In this document: positions 7,831 through 16,676 of the stretch, one piece after another | How positions within the stretch are numbered: the first letter of the stretch is position 1 | How the letters are laid out: the number at the start of each line of letters is the position of its first letter | Origin: Oscillospiraceae bacterium | GTDB lineage: Bacteria > Bacillota > Clostridia > Oscillospirales > Ruminococcaceae | Assembly: GCA_009784625.1 (NCBI GenBank) | Contig: WRBI01000003.1 | Location: 42,070-106,069 of the forward strand | DNA: 64,000 nt | Direction of reading: 5' to 3' | Notes under the pieces: model-generated | Database searches by the model: none | What the model saw: only the letters and a program-made list of their open reading frames with translations | What the model was told of the DNA's origin: nothing | Translations under genes and position numbers: made by a program

Positions 7831-9984
7831 TTACCGGAGAAGCTGGAGAACGCCCTGCGGGAGCTGGTTGGCTTGCGCGAGCATTGCTTGGGCAGCTTGA
7901 GTGAGGATGTTGTTCTGGGTGAACTGCATCATCTCGGCGGCCATGTCAACGTCGCGGATTGTGCTCTCGGCGGCGGTCAGGTTTTCTCTGGCCACACCGA
8001 GGGAGTTCATGGTGGACTCAAGGCGGTTCTGCATGGCACCGAGCTGTGCGCGCTGGCTGGATACTTGATCCAGGGCGGCGTCCAGAACATCGATGGATGC
8101 GTTTGCGCCCTCGCGGGTGAGGATGGAGATGCCGGGGTTTTCTTCGTCAACGCGTTGTCTTTCACCATCTTCGTTGATAAAGTGGGAGTTGGCCATCTGG
8201 CGGACAGTCCATGCGATACCTGCTGCGTCAACAAAGCCGAGTGAGCCGGCATTCATGTTGCGTACAGAAAGGCTGGCGCGTTGGTCTTGGCCGCCGTTTG
8301 CGCCGATCTGGAAGATCAGGGCGCTTGACACGTCGTCGCGAGCGGCAACGCGGGCTGTGCCGACTGCAAATTCGTGGCCTTGTGCATCGTTGATCAGGGC
8401 GATGTGTGAGATAACACCGTTGGTCAATGTGCCGTTAGCGAATTCCATGGTGGCAACTGCATTGCCGGCATTGTCGCGGAAAGTAACGCCAACATCATCG
8501 CGGTAAGTATCAAAGGTCATGCCTTCCGGGCCGGAGTGAATAACGCCGGCGTCGCGCAGAAGCTGCTCAAGAGCCGCAGCGTTGTCGGCGGTGATGGGCA
8601 TATCCAAGATAGCACCTTCAAGGGCGGTGATGAAAGTAGCGTTTACATCACTGGAGTTTGTTGCGGCTGGCGGGGGTGTTCTGGTAACAAATGCGATGTC
8701 GTTAAGAGCCGCGAACAGAGCCACTGCATCTTCACGGTTAGCCGCTACACCAAGGTCTTGGATAATATCAGACAGTGCATTCCCAACGGCAGCCACGTCA
8801 GCCAAGTCGGTTGCCAAACGGGCAGGGTTACCGTGCGGATCACGCACATTGTGCTCAGCGAGGACTTGATTAATCAAGGTCGCGGCGGTGGCGGCTTGCA
8901 ACAAGTCATCATTAGCGGTAGCGCCATCCCATTGGCCATCGACGGCGAGCGTTGCGCCCGACATCCAGTTTAAGCTGTTCACTGCGTTTTGCATTGCAGT
9001 CCGTGTTGCGGCATCTGCATTGTTTGCATTTGCATGAGTAAAAGCAGCCAAGAATGCATTGAGGTCGGCATCGGTGGTGCCCGCCAGAACAATGGCAGTT
9101 CCGTCAGGATTAACCAGATCGCCAAAATCTGCCAGAACTCTGGCCAACTCTGCTTGCGCGTGTGCCGTCAACAGTGCCGCCGCAGGAGCTGCTACAGTCG
9201 CAGTCTCGGCGCTGAGGTCAACTCTTGTACCGTCAGCCAAGTTGGTGCCAAGCAATGCGTTGATTGCGGCGGCCAGCTCGTTTGCAGCATCTACACCACC
9301 AGCCATGTTGCCGGCTGCGGCAGTAAACTCAATGTCTCTTGCCATCTCAATGGCTTGTTCGCCAACAAAGGTAACGTCGCCGATTTGAAGCGAGATCACA
9401 TTGCGGCTGACTGTCTCGCCTGTGCGCGGGTCGGTGCCGTTCATTTCTGTCACAGTGACTCTGGCGTTCAGGTCGGTCATACCGGCCAGCGCGCCCTCTA
9501 CCAGCCGCAGGGTGCTCAGGTTTAGGCCAATCACGTTGGTGTTGTCGCCAACCGCACGGTTACCGAACGAGCCGTCGATCAGATTAATGCCGTTGTAGTG
9601 GGTGCTGCTGGCGATTCTGTCCATCTCGTCAATCAGCGCAACTACTTCGTGGTGAATCTGTTGGCGGTCGCCCTCGCCGAAAGTGGCGTTCGAGCTCATA
9701 ACAGCCAGCTCACGAATTCTTTGCAGAATGTTTTGGGTCTCTTGCAGGCCGCCCTCAGCGGTTTGAATCAGGTTGATGCCCTGGCTTGTGTTCTGCTCAG
9801 CCATTGCAAGACCGCGGATCTGGCCGCGCATACGCTCAGAGATCGCAAGGCCGGCTGCGTCGTCCGCCGCACGGTTAATCCGGAAGCCGGAGCTCAAACG
9901 CTCAAGGTTGCGGGCAAGACCGCTGTTGTTGATCTGAAGATTTCTGTGGCTGTTTAATGCTGGGATATTATTTTGTACTACCAT
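7831..9984 (-). CDS. Flagellin, unusually long
   Basis: 717 residues, against about 270-500 for most flagellins. The conserved D0/D1 ends are clear: N-terminal NNSGLARNLERLSSGFRI then RAADDAAGLAISERMRG, and C-terminal ARENLTAAESTIRDVDMA ending in PQGVLQLLR. The extra length is an Ala/Asp/Asn-rich hypervariable middle (about 190-600), expected on the filament surface. There is no signal peptide, as expected for type III flagellar export. GGAGG lies 8 nt before the ATG. Upstream lie a GC-rich repeated leader, recombination-type palindromes, a tyrosine recombinase, and a sigma-28 promoter 1.5 kb away that reads toward this gene. Confidence 0.93.
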   Translation of the reverse strand: MVVQNNIPALNSHRNLQINNSGLARNLERLSSGFRINRAADDAAGLAISERMRGQIRGLAMAEQNTSQGINLIQTAEGGLQETQNILQRIRELAVMSSNATFGEGDRQQIHHEVVALIDEMDRIASSTHYNGINLIDGSFGNRAVGDNTNVIGLNLSTLRLVEGALAGMTDLNARVTVTEMNGTDPRTGETVSRNVISLQIGDVTFVGEQAIEMARDIEFTAAAGNMAGGVDAANELAAAINALLGTNLADGTRVDLSAETATVAAPAAALLTAHAQAELARVLADFGDLVNPDGTAIVLAGTTDADLNAFLAAFTHANANNADAATRTAMQNAVNSLNWMSGATLAVDGQWDGATANDDLLQAATAATLINQVLAEHNVRDPHGNPARLATDLADVAAVGNALSDIIQDLGVAANREDAVALFAALNDIAFVTRTPPPAATNSSDVNATFITALEGAILDMPITADNAAALEQLLRDAGVIHSGPEGMTFDTYRDDVGVTFRDNAGNAVATMEFANGTLTNGVISHIALINDAQGHEFAVGTARVAARDDVSSALIFQIGANGGQDQRASLSVRNMNAGSLGFVDAAGIAWTVRQMANSHFINEDGERQRVDEENPGISILTREGANASIDVLDAALDQVSSQRAQLGAMQNRLESTMNSLGVARENLTAAESTIRDVDMAAEMMQFTQNNILTQAAQAMLAQANQLPQGVLQLLR

Positions 9985-10110
9985 TTTTCGATCCTCCGTG
10001 TCATAATTTTTTTAATGCTGCCACCGCATCTTGCGGTAGATATCTAAACAACGGCTGTCCGTGCACTGACACCCATTATTTACCAAATTTAAGGCGGGCC
10101 CGCCCGGCAT

Positions 10111-10476
10111 ACTCAACATCCCTGGATGAGCAGCCGGGACAGCCTGCCACGCCTCGCGAGGCGCTCCGACAGGGTCACAACTCCGCTGCCGGAAAGGTCT
10201 GCCGGGTTGGCTTTCCTTTCGGAGGATCAGTCCAAAAGGCGCAAAGCCGGCAGGATTGGCCGTTTGGTGGTAAGCGTCCGGGGCCGGTACAACATTCCGT
10301 GAAGACCGCCCAAACAGGCCACCTGGCCGCTTGACCGGGTGCGCAACACCCTGTCGTGTTCGCCGGGCTTGCTCAACGGGAGGATCAGTCCGCGAAAGAG
10401 CAAAGCCGGCAGGTTGGGCCGGGGTGGTAAGCGTCTGCGCGGACAACATTCCGGTTAAACCGCGCAGACAGGCCAC
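10111..10476. repeat. GC-rich structured tandem repeats upstream of flagellin
   Basis: Two units of about 100 bp (10221-10322 and 10379-10476, period 158 bp) share GGAGGATCAGTCC, GCAAAGCCGGCAGG, GGTGGTAAGCGTC, CAACATTCCG and CAGGCCAC in the same order. A third partial unit ends at 10150. Each contains complementary arms, for example GTCTGCGCGG with CCGCGCAGAC in the second unit. Conservation of single-stranded-looking words between variable stems is typical of structured RNA. It could be the flagellin 5' leader (minus strand) or a plus-strand RNA. I recognise no known RNA family. Confidence 0.5.
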
Positions 10477-10641
10477 TGTGACCCTCCGGCGAGACGCACG
10501 CGCACTCCGCCGGGTATCTCAATCTTCTTCTAACAAGGAGGAAAGAAGAAGAGGTTGAGCAGTTGGTAAAATTTACATAATGGATATTCTCTTGCTAAAA
10601 GTCGATTTATGTAATAAGATGGAATTAGTATTAAAAATATT

Positions 10642-10669
10642 ATGTAACAAAATATCCATTGTGTTACAT
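10642..10669 (-). repeat. Putative recombination site S1 (inverted orientation)
   Basis: 11-bp arms ATGTAACAAAA and TTGTGTTACAT surround the 6-bp spacer TATCCA, the reverse complement of the TGGATA spacer in sites S2 and S3. Arm plus 6-bp spacer geometry fits a tyrosine-recombinase core site. On the minus strand a T-rich stretch follows the palindrome, so it may also slow transcription. Confidence 0.6.
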
Positions 10670-10780
10670 TCAGATATACAGCGCTATATTTAGGGGAAGT
10701 TTGCCTTAACTGATCGAAAAAACATTCGCTCAAGCATAGATCAGGCGCTGTAATCCCTTGTATAAACGCAAAAAAGACCC

Positions 10781-10808
10781 ATGCAACATATTGGATAATG
10801 TGTTGCGT
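10781..10808 (+). repeat. Putative recombination site S2
   Basis: Arms ATGCAACATAT and ATGTGTTGCGT surround spacer TGGATA. On the minus strand the hairpin is followed after 5 nt by six T residues, so it resembles a weak terminator for leftward transcription. Confidence 0.6.
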
Positions 10809-10816
10809 GAGCGCAC

Positions 10817-10863
10817 AAAAAAAGCCCTATGTAACATATTGGATAATATGTTACATAGGGCTT
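10817..10863 (-). terminator. Intrinsic terminator formed by site S3, facing flagellin
   Basis: The S3 palindrome extends to a 19-bp perfect stem (10822-10863) with the 4-nt loop ATCC. On the minus strand it is followed at once by a run of seven T residues (A-run at 10817-10823). It would stop leftward transcription from the sigma-28 promoter at 11490 before it reaches flagellin. Confidence 0.75.
10829..10856 (+). repeat. Putative recombination site S3
   Basis: Perfectly palindromic arms ATGTAACATAT and ATATGTTACAT surround spacer TGGATA, directly upstream of the recombinase gene. S1 and S3 agree at roughly 24 of 28 positions once S1 is reversed, so S1 is an inverted copy. Confidence 0.65.
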
Positions 10864-10881
10864 GAAAGGTGTGATTCAATT

Positions 10882-11472
10882 ATGGCTGTAACCCAACCGA
10901 TAAGAAGTAAACAACAAGTTCGGGCATTGGCTGAGTATTATCTGCACAAAGGGCAGTTGAGGAATTATGTACTGGTTACGCTTGGCGTGCATACCGCTTT
11001 GCGGATCAGCGATCTTTTGCGGCTAAAGTGGGATGACGTCTACGACTTTGAACAAAACGTCGTGCGAAAAACTGTTGATTTGATCGAAAAGAAAACCAAG
11101 AAATCAAAGACGATTGCGCTGAGTAAGGCGGTTGCGGGGGCGCTGGCCATGCTTGCGGCTTCTTCTGCCAGACGCGGGCGGTATCTGATCGAGAACTGCG
11201 CTACCCAAAAGGCAATCGGGCGGGTACAAGCTTACCGGATTATTCGCGCCGCCGCTGAGAACTTAGGGTTTAAACAACGGTACTCCTGTCATTCCCTGCG
11301 CAAGACTTTCGGTTACCACGCCTGGAAGAGCGGGGTCTCGCCGGTCGTGATCATGGACATTTACAATCACTCGTCTCTGGCCATTACCAAGCGATACCTT
11401 GGAATCACACAAGACGACCGGGACGCGGTCTACCTAGGGTTGAACTTTTACGATGAGGCGAAACCGGCTTAA
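10882..11472 (+). CDS. Small tyrosine recombinase / DNA invertase candidate
   Basis: 196 residues, essentially a catalytic domain without a large arm-binding domain. All active-site residues can be placed: Arg in ALRISDLL, the beta-hairpin Lys in KSKTIAL, His-x-x-Arg in CHSLRKTFG, His in YNHSS, and the nucleophile Tyr in TKRYLGI. Small enzymes of this type (FimB/FimE, RecV-like) invert short DNA segments between inverted repeats. Here three 28-bp palindromic sites, one inverted, lie within 250 bp upstream. The ATG at 10882 has AAAGGTG upstream; an upstream in-frame extension would be translated through the S3 hairpin and is unlikely. It is convergent-antisense to a sigma-28 promoter at its 3' side. 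Confidence 0.85.
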   Translation: MAVTQPIRSKQQVRALAEYYLHKGQLRNYVLVTLGVHTALRISDLLRLKWDDVYDFEQNVVRKTVDLIEKKTKKSKTIALSKAVAGALAMLAASSARRGRYLIENCATQKAIGRVQAYRIIRAAAENLGFKQRYSCHSLRKTFGYHAWKSGVSPVVIMDIYNHSSLAITKRYLGITQDDRDAVYLGLNFYDEAKPA

Positions 11473-11489
11473 CTGCGCCTCTGATATAG

Positions 11490-11516
11490 TTATCGCACCT
11501 TTATTCGAAAACTTTA
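11490..11516 (-). promoter_or_regulatory. Sigma-28 (flagellar) promoter reading toward flagellin
   Basis: On the minus strand TAAAGTTT (11516-11509), an 11-bp spacer and TGCGATAA (11497-11490) match the SigD/FliA consensus TAAAGTTT-N11-GCCGATAA at all but one or two positions. It reads antisense through the recombinase gene, then the three palindromic sites, then flagellin. No other flagellar gene lies in that direction. Confidence 0.7.
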
Positions 11517-11748
11517 GGGTGGCTGGTAAATTTTTTGCCAGTACCTGGGGGAGTTTTTTTTTGTGACGGCGCTTCGCGTTCGACTGCCGCGGAAGTTTTA
11601 GAGGATGGTGGGTTTTTTCTGTTGTCCGGGCTTACTGCGCTTGGATACGGTCAGGCGTTCTCGTATCAAGAGGGGTCCCGGCGTCGCCGAGCAGCACAAA
11701 AGCTTGGCAGCGCCGGATTTTGTAAGCGGGCGGTGTTGGGTAGAAATG
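11517..11748. other. Intergenic, no gene recognised
   Basis: A small hairpin (TGGC/GCCA near 11520-11545) and a T-run near 11556 may end the recombinase transcript. The remainder encodes nothing I can support. Confidence 0.4.
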
Positions 11749-14700
11749 TTAGCTGCCGGGATAGGCCGTACTGAACATCCCCCTGCCGGAATTCGCGTTC
11801 TCGCCGGTGTCGCCGTGAATCATGTACACGGTGTCCAGTACGGCGTTGCTCTCAAATGTCTGGCGTACCCTGAAAGTGTAGACAATCATCTGCTGCGCCT
11901 GTCGGCGGTTCTCAAATGAGATGTAAAGATTTTGCATTTCCTGCCGGGTATTAAATCTTATGTTTTGGTCGCGCGCAATCTCATACCGCGTATCGTGCCC
12001 GTAAAGCCGGGTGTTTGAGGGGATCCAGGCGCTTATGTCGTACTGGCCGAGCGGTGCGTCCTCGCTCAAAGAGATGGTCAGTGTGACTTCAAATGTCTGA
12101 TCATCCAGCGGGCTGATCGATTGCTCAATCCGCATGTTTTCGGACTGCTCAAGCCCAAGCTCGGCCGGTGAGCCGATGTAATAGATTGACGCGCGAATCC
12201 CCTCAGGCAGATAGTCGATCTCAAAGCTCTCAAGCTCACTGCGGGAAAGGACAATGGTAGACATAAACCGGGAGGGCCGGTCCGACCAATAGCGCCCGAG
12301 GTCGGGCACACCGAACTCGATGCTGTGTTGAGTGCCGTTGATCGAATAGAGCAGGGTGGAGGTCTCCACCGCCCGGTCAAAGTTGCGGACATAGATCATC
12401 GCTTCGTACAAGGTGTGGAATCGCCAGGGCCTGTTGCCAAAAAAGAGGGCGATCTCGTCGGCGTCCTCATGCCCAAGCAGGGTAGCGGCAACCCAAACGG
12501 CGGCGGTGAGCGCGTTGTCTTCGATGATAAGTCGGGAGAAATGTCGGTTGTAAAGTTCGAGCGCGGCTTCAGTTTCCCCGATCACGGCCAGGGCGGCGAT
12601 ATAGTAGGCGCGAACTTCGGGGTCACGGGCGTGTTCGGCTTCGCGGAGCAGAAACTCGCCGGTCATGCTTTCATCACCCAGATACGCAAGCCCCAAACGG
12701 GCGGCGGCGGTGGCCATCGGGTCCAGCCCGCTGGCCAGCATACCGTCAAAGTAGGCGGCCATTGCGCGGCGATCAAACTGGTCGTCCTGGGCGGCAAGCA
12801 GCACAAAGGTGGTAATCCGCACATCCGAGTTCCCGCCCAGGCTGGCGCCGATCCCGCCGTTTGCGTTTTGCATATCGGCGATGTTTTCATCTGTCCGGGC
12901 GATGTAAGAGGGCACAACCAGCCCGGGCAAAGAGTCGCGCAAAGCGTGTTTGGCCACCACCCGGCTCATCCGCTGCTTTGTGATCATACAGTAATGGCCC
13001 ATCAGTGAGTTGATGCTGGTGATAAACGGCTGGGCCGACTGGTCATAGAACGTGATGGTTACCGGGAAACGTGAGGCGTCCACCTCAATCGGCTGAGAAA
13101 GGTCAAGCGGGCGGCTCACAACCAGCTCAAGGTTGCTGTGAATAACCGATATCGGCAGTTCAACCGCGTCGGTATAATCGCCATACCGTGCGCGGAAGAC
13201 GGCGGTGTACATCCCGGAGGGTAGCTGGCCAAAGTTCAATTGGTGGGATGTGTACGCACTGCCTGTAAAAATATAGCTTTCGGAAAACTCATCCCCGGTG
13301 ATTGTGACGCTGAAATCGACTTCACTTTCCGGGCTTAACACAATGCCCTGGCCCTGCACCAGCAGTGCGATGTCGTCACCTTCGATATACTTTGTGTTCA
13401 CAACCGGCCGGACAAAGAAAGGCAGGGTCGAGATGATGTTGTCCCGGCTTTGGCCGCCCATCCGGTTATTGCCCACCGCGACCGAAGTAATCCGCCAGGA
13501 TGTGTTGTTGTCGGGCAGCTCAAATGAAAGGTGGGCGTACCCCGACGCATTGGTCGTTGCGGGCAGAAAAGCGGCGGTATCCCTGAAGTTGGAGCGCAGG
13601 CTGTCGTCGGTAAAGCTTAAGTCGCGGTTTCCGGTTTTGTTGGCGTCCTGATACCGGCCGCGGGTTTCGCGCCGGTGTGTGGTGAAGTATTGCCTTACCT
13701 GGTTGTTTGTACCCCGAATGTCGTGATAAAGGTCTGACAGCAGGGAGATATGCTGCTCACTCACCGCGAACACGGCCTCATCCACCACGGCTACCGCAAT
13801 GCTGGCCGGCCGGCCGTTGCCATTCGGGTCAGTTGTTCGAACGGTAAGGTGAACGGTGTCGCCCGGTGAATACATTTCCCTGTCCGGGGTTACTTCGACG
13901 TTCAGGGTCATGCTTTGGTGAGTGGCGTTAACAAAGATGCGGCCAAGCGGGTGGACTTCCCGCCCGTCAAAATAGACAGCCACCAAAAAGATATTCGGGC
14001 CGTGCGCCATATCGTACCGGAAGTCAAAAGTACTGCCGTGTACAAGGCGGTGTTCAAACACGCCATCCTGTACAATCGAATAGAGGATCCGCCCGCCGGA
14101 CGCCGCCGGCTGGCTGTCATGTAAAACATTAAAGCGGATCACCTCGCCCACATTCATCTGGATAAAGTTTAGGTGGCCGAAATGGGCGGGGATATCCGCC
14201 CCCTGTGTGATGTTGCGGGCAGCCAGCGAATAGCCGTATATAACGGGGTCGTCTTCGTCTATCCCCCAATCTTCCCGGAAGAGGGAGGAGTTGGGGTAAT
14301 ACCCCCAGCCGATGCGGCTGTTGCCCTGCGTGTCGTTTGCGGTGATGACCGCGTGGGCAAAGGCGCTGTGGCTAAAATCTATGCCGACACGCCCGGTGTA
14401 AATGATGTCATTGATGGTCACCACGCCGTCTTGGGTATTGACCAAAAGCTGTTGTATCCCGCGCGTTGATGTTAGCCGGATATCAATGTCGGGGTTGGCA
14501 GCAACGATATGCTGATAAGAGTAATCCGGGTCAAACAGCCACTGCCGCCAGTGGGCGGGGTTGTGGCGGACACGCTCGCCGTCCAGGCCTAAAAAGTCCC
14601 AGCTCAGGTCGATCCTTATATCCTGTATATCGACCGGCCGGCCGCGGGCAATCTCAAGCATCCGGTCGTTGCCCAGCCGCCAAAGGGAAAACTCGTTGTC

Positions 14701-16659
14701 CGTTGCTTCTTCGAGCAGGGCCTCAGACGCAAAGTCGATCATAAAGGTCTCGATGGTCAGCGAGATGTTGTCGCCTTCTTCGTTGCGCTGGGTAAACGCG
14801 TTGATCAGAATGTCGGAGGGGAAGACGAAGTAACTGCCCATATGGGTAATGTCTTCACCGTCGCCGGCCACACGGATCCGGTAGCTGTTGGTGGTCAGTG
14901 TGCCGTGTACGGTGGTTCCGCCGCCTACCCAAGCCGGGAAAGAAAATGTGGCGTTGCCCTCGGCGTCGGTCAGCACTTCGCCTAGTTCAGCCCACTCACG
15001 GGTGGACGGGTTGAAGTAAGCCACCTCGACCGGCGAGTTGGGCAGCGGGGTGCCGTCGAAAAAGGCAATGTGGGCGGTGACCTGAACAGTGTCGGTGGGT
15101 GCGTGAAAGGCGTCTCTGACCTCTGAGCTGATTGTGTAGGCGGGCTTGTGAAAGTCGCGGACAGAGAAGTACCTGACCTCAAACACAACCTGCCTGTCTT
15201 CGGTTTCTTCTTCATCCTCGTCACCATCGCTGGGCGATGCCGGAAAGTGCAGGGAGGCCTGCAAGCTGTACTGTGCGCTTCTGATTTGATCGATCTCAAA
15301 CTCCCCGCTGAACACGCCGCCCGGGCCGATGGGCAGATCTTGTTCGATATTCAGGCCGCCCGCGTCAAAAGTAACCCGCACCGTTTCGGGCATAGGCAGC
15401 TCGTTCGTGCGAAAAGGCTCTACAATCCCCCAAAAGCTTATGGTATCCTGCGGCCGGTAGATGGTGCGGTCTAGGAATAGGTAAGAGTAATAGCGCTCGC
15501 GAATCCCGTGGTTAAACTGCGCGACGCCGTTGTCGAAATAAACCATCTCGCCGCTTTGGTTGTAAATGCGAAAGGCGCTCTCGTCGTCCTCAATATCCCG
15601 GCTGAAAAAAGCCATGCCATTTGCGTCGGTTATGCCGGCGGACTCTTCATCCTCCCCGAAATGTATCCGAAGCCCGGGGATAGGGCCGCCGGTTTGGGAG
15701 GAGTTAACCCAGACCAGGGTGTCCCGAACTGTTGTCTGCATATACACCGAAAGCGGGGTGACCAGGTAACTCGCGCGGTGGTGGCTTTCTTCGCCGGTAT
15801 GCGGGTCGGTGAATGTGACCGCCAGAATATAAGCGCCGTTGCCAAAGTGAGGGATAGAAAAATCGTTTTCACCGGTTTCAATTAAGAAGACGTTTGCGTC
15901 TATCCGCTCAAGCAGGGTAAGCGGGGCTTCGTACTCCAGAAAGATATGGCCTTGCTCCGAAAGGCGCCCGATGCTGGGCATCCGGTAAGTCTCAACCGCC
16001 ACCGGGACCCGTTCTTCCAGATTTTGCGCTTCAAAATAAAGTGAGAAGTTCAGGCAGTCGTTTAAAATAAAGCTCTGGCCGCTTCCCCAATAGCGAATGG
16101 CGGGCAGGTCTTCTTCCCGCGGCTGCGGCGTGGGGCGGGGCGTGGGGGTAGGGGCAGGGGTAGGCGGGGGGCTTAAAAGAAAGCGCAGGGTTTGCCGGGA
16201 ATCAAAAGACCCGCCAAGCTGGCTTATGTAATCAGCGCCGATTTCAATCCTGGCCGAGCCGCCGATATCCTGCCAACGGCTGACCGGACGGACAATGATG
16301 GTGTATTCGCCTGGCTGATTAAGTGTATAGTCCACACTTGGGCGAATGGTTAAGGCCTGTTCAAGAGATTCAATATCAACCGGCTGGGAAAAAACCAGGG
16401 TAACCGGTGTGCGCGGGCCGACGGCGACGTCTGTGGCAATGTGCACGGTCAACGGCTCAAGCTCTAAAGGCGGCGGGGCAGCGGCCGGTTCTTCTACACT
16501 GCCCAACTGCGCGATAAAAAGCAGAAGGATCGCCGCCAAGCCCGCGAAAACAATCAGCCGGCTAAGCCGCCGGCCGCCCCCGCCGGTTATGGACGCAAGA
16601 ATGTCTTTCAGCTCACCCAAAAACTTTTCTTTAAAACCCGAAGATTTCTCGCTGGACAT
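11749..16659 (-). CDS. Alpha-2-macroglobulin-family membrane-anchored protein
   Basis: 1636 residues. One N-terminal membrane helix (about 35-52, preceded by GGGRRLSRL) anchors a long extracytoplasmic part with a Pro/Thr-rich linker near 165-180 and a series of macroglobulin-type beta domains. The A2M core is recognisable from NNTSWRITSVAVGNN and an alpha-helical thioester-domain-like region follows. The thioester itself appears lost: where relatives have Gly-Cys-Gly-Glu-Gln, this protein has HYCMITKQRMSR, with Cys and Gln wrongly spaced. Known for bacterial A2Ms (YfhM/ECAM): trapping of foreign proteases. The gene lies 17 nt after a transglutaminase-like lipoprotein gene, so the pair probably works at the cell surface. 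Confidence 0.85.
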   Translation of the reverse strand: MSSEKSSGFKEKFLGELKDILASITGGGGRRLSRLIVFAGLAAILLLFIAQLGSVEEPAAAPPPLELEPLTVHIATDVAVGPRTPVTLVFSQPVDIESLEQALTIRPSVDYTLNQPGEYTIIVRPVSRWQDIGGSARIEIGADYISQLGGSFDSRQTLRFLLSPPPTPAPTPTPRPTPQPREEDLPAIRYWGSGQSFILNDCLNFSLYFEAQNLEERVPVAVETYRMPSIGRLSEQGHIFLEYEAPLTLLERIDANVFLIETGENDFSIPHFGNGAYILAVTFTDPHTGEESHHRASYLVTPLSVYMQTTVRDTLVWVNSSQTGGPIPGLRIHFGEDEESAGITDANGMAFFSRDIEDDESAFRIYNQSGEMVYFDNGVAQFNHGIRERYYSYLFLDRTIYRPQDTISFWGIVEPFRTNELPMPETVRVTFDAGGLNIEQDLPIGPGGVFSGEFEIDQIRSAQYSLQASLHFPASPSDGDEDEEETEDRQVVFEVRYFSVRDFHKPAYTISSEVRDAFHAPTDTVQVTAHIAFFDGTPLPNSPVEVAYFNPSTREWAELGEVLTDAEGNATFSFPAWVGGGTTVHGTLTTNSYRIRVAGDGEDITHMGSYFVFPSDILINAFTQRNEEGDNISLTIETFMIDFASEALLEEATDNEFSLWRLGNDRMLEIARGRPVDIQDIRIDLSWDFLGLDGERVRHNPAHWRQWLFDPDYSYQHIVAANPDIDIRLTSTRGIQQLLVNTQDGVVTINDIIYTGRVGIDFSHSAFAHAVITANDTQGNSRIGWGYYPNSSLFREDWGIDEDDPVIYGYSLAARNITQGADIPAHFGHLNFIQMNVGEVIRFNVLHDSQPAASGGRILYSIVQDGVFEHRLVHGSTFDFRYDMAHGPNIFLVAVYFDGREVHPLGRIFVNATHQSMTLNVEVTPDREMYSPGDTVHLTVRTTDPNGNGRPASIAVAVVDEAVFAVSEQHISLLSDLYHDIRGTNNQVRQYFTTHRRETRGRYQDANKTGNRDLSFTDDSLRSNFRDTAAFLPATTNASGYAHLSFELPDNNTSWRITSVAVGNNRMGGQSRDNIISTLPFFVRPVVNTKYIEGDDIALLVQGQGIVLSPESEVDFSVTITGDEFSESYIFTGSAYTSHQLNFGQLPSGMYTAVFRARYGDYTDAVELPISVIHSNLELVVSRPLDLSQPIEVDASRFPVTITFYDQSAQPFITSINSLMGHYCMITKQRMSRVVAKHALRDSLPGLVVPSYIARTDENIADMQNANGGIGASLGGNSDVRITTFVLLAAQDDQFDRRAMAAYFDGMLASGLDPMATAAARLGLAYLGDESMTGEFLLREAEHARDPEVRAYYIAALAVIGETEAALELYNRHFSRLIIEDNALTAAVWVAATLLGHEDADEIALFFGNRPWRFHTLYEAMIYVRNFDRAVETSTLLYSINGTQHSIEFGVPDLGRYWSDRPSRFMSTIVLSRSELESFEIDYLPEGIRASIYYIGSPAELGLEQSENMRIEQSISPLDDQTFEVTLTISLSEDAPLGQYDISAWIPSNTRLYGHDTRYEIARDQNIRFNTRQEMQNLYISFENRRQAQQMIVYTFRVRQTFESNAVLDTVYMIHGDTGENANSGRGMFSTAYPGS

Positions 16660-16676
16660 AACACGGCCCCCTAAAG

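Noticed and set aside
10012..10476. Open frame of 154 codons on the minus strand before flagellin
   Set aside because: It runs through the repeated GC-rich units, has no ribosome site and its repeats follow the DNA structure, so it is better explained as noncoding.
10221..10476. c-di-GMP-I riboswitch suggested by GCAAAGCC and flagellar context
   Set aside because: The flanking conserved elements of that riboswitch are missing, and the matching strand points away from the flagellin gene.
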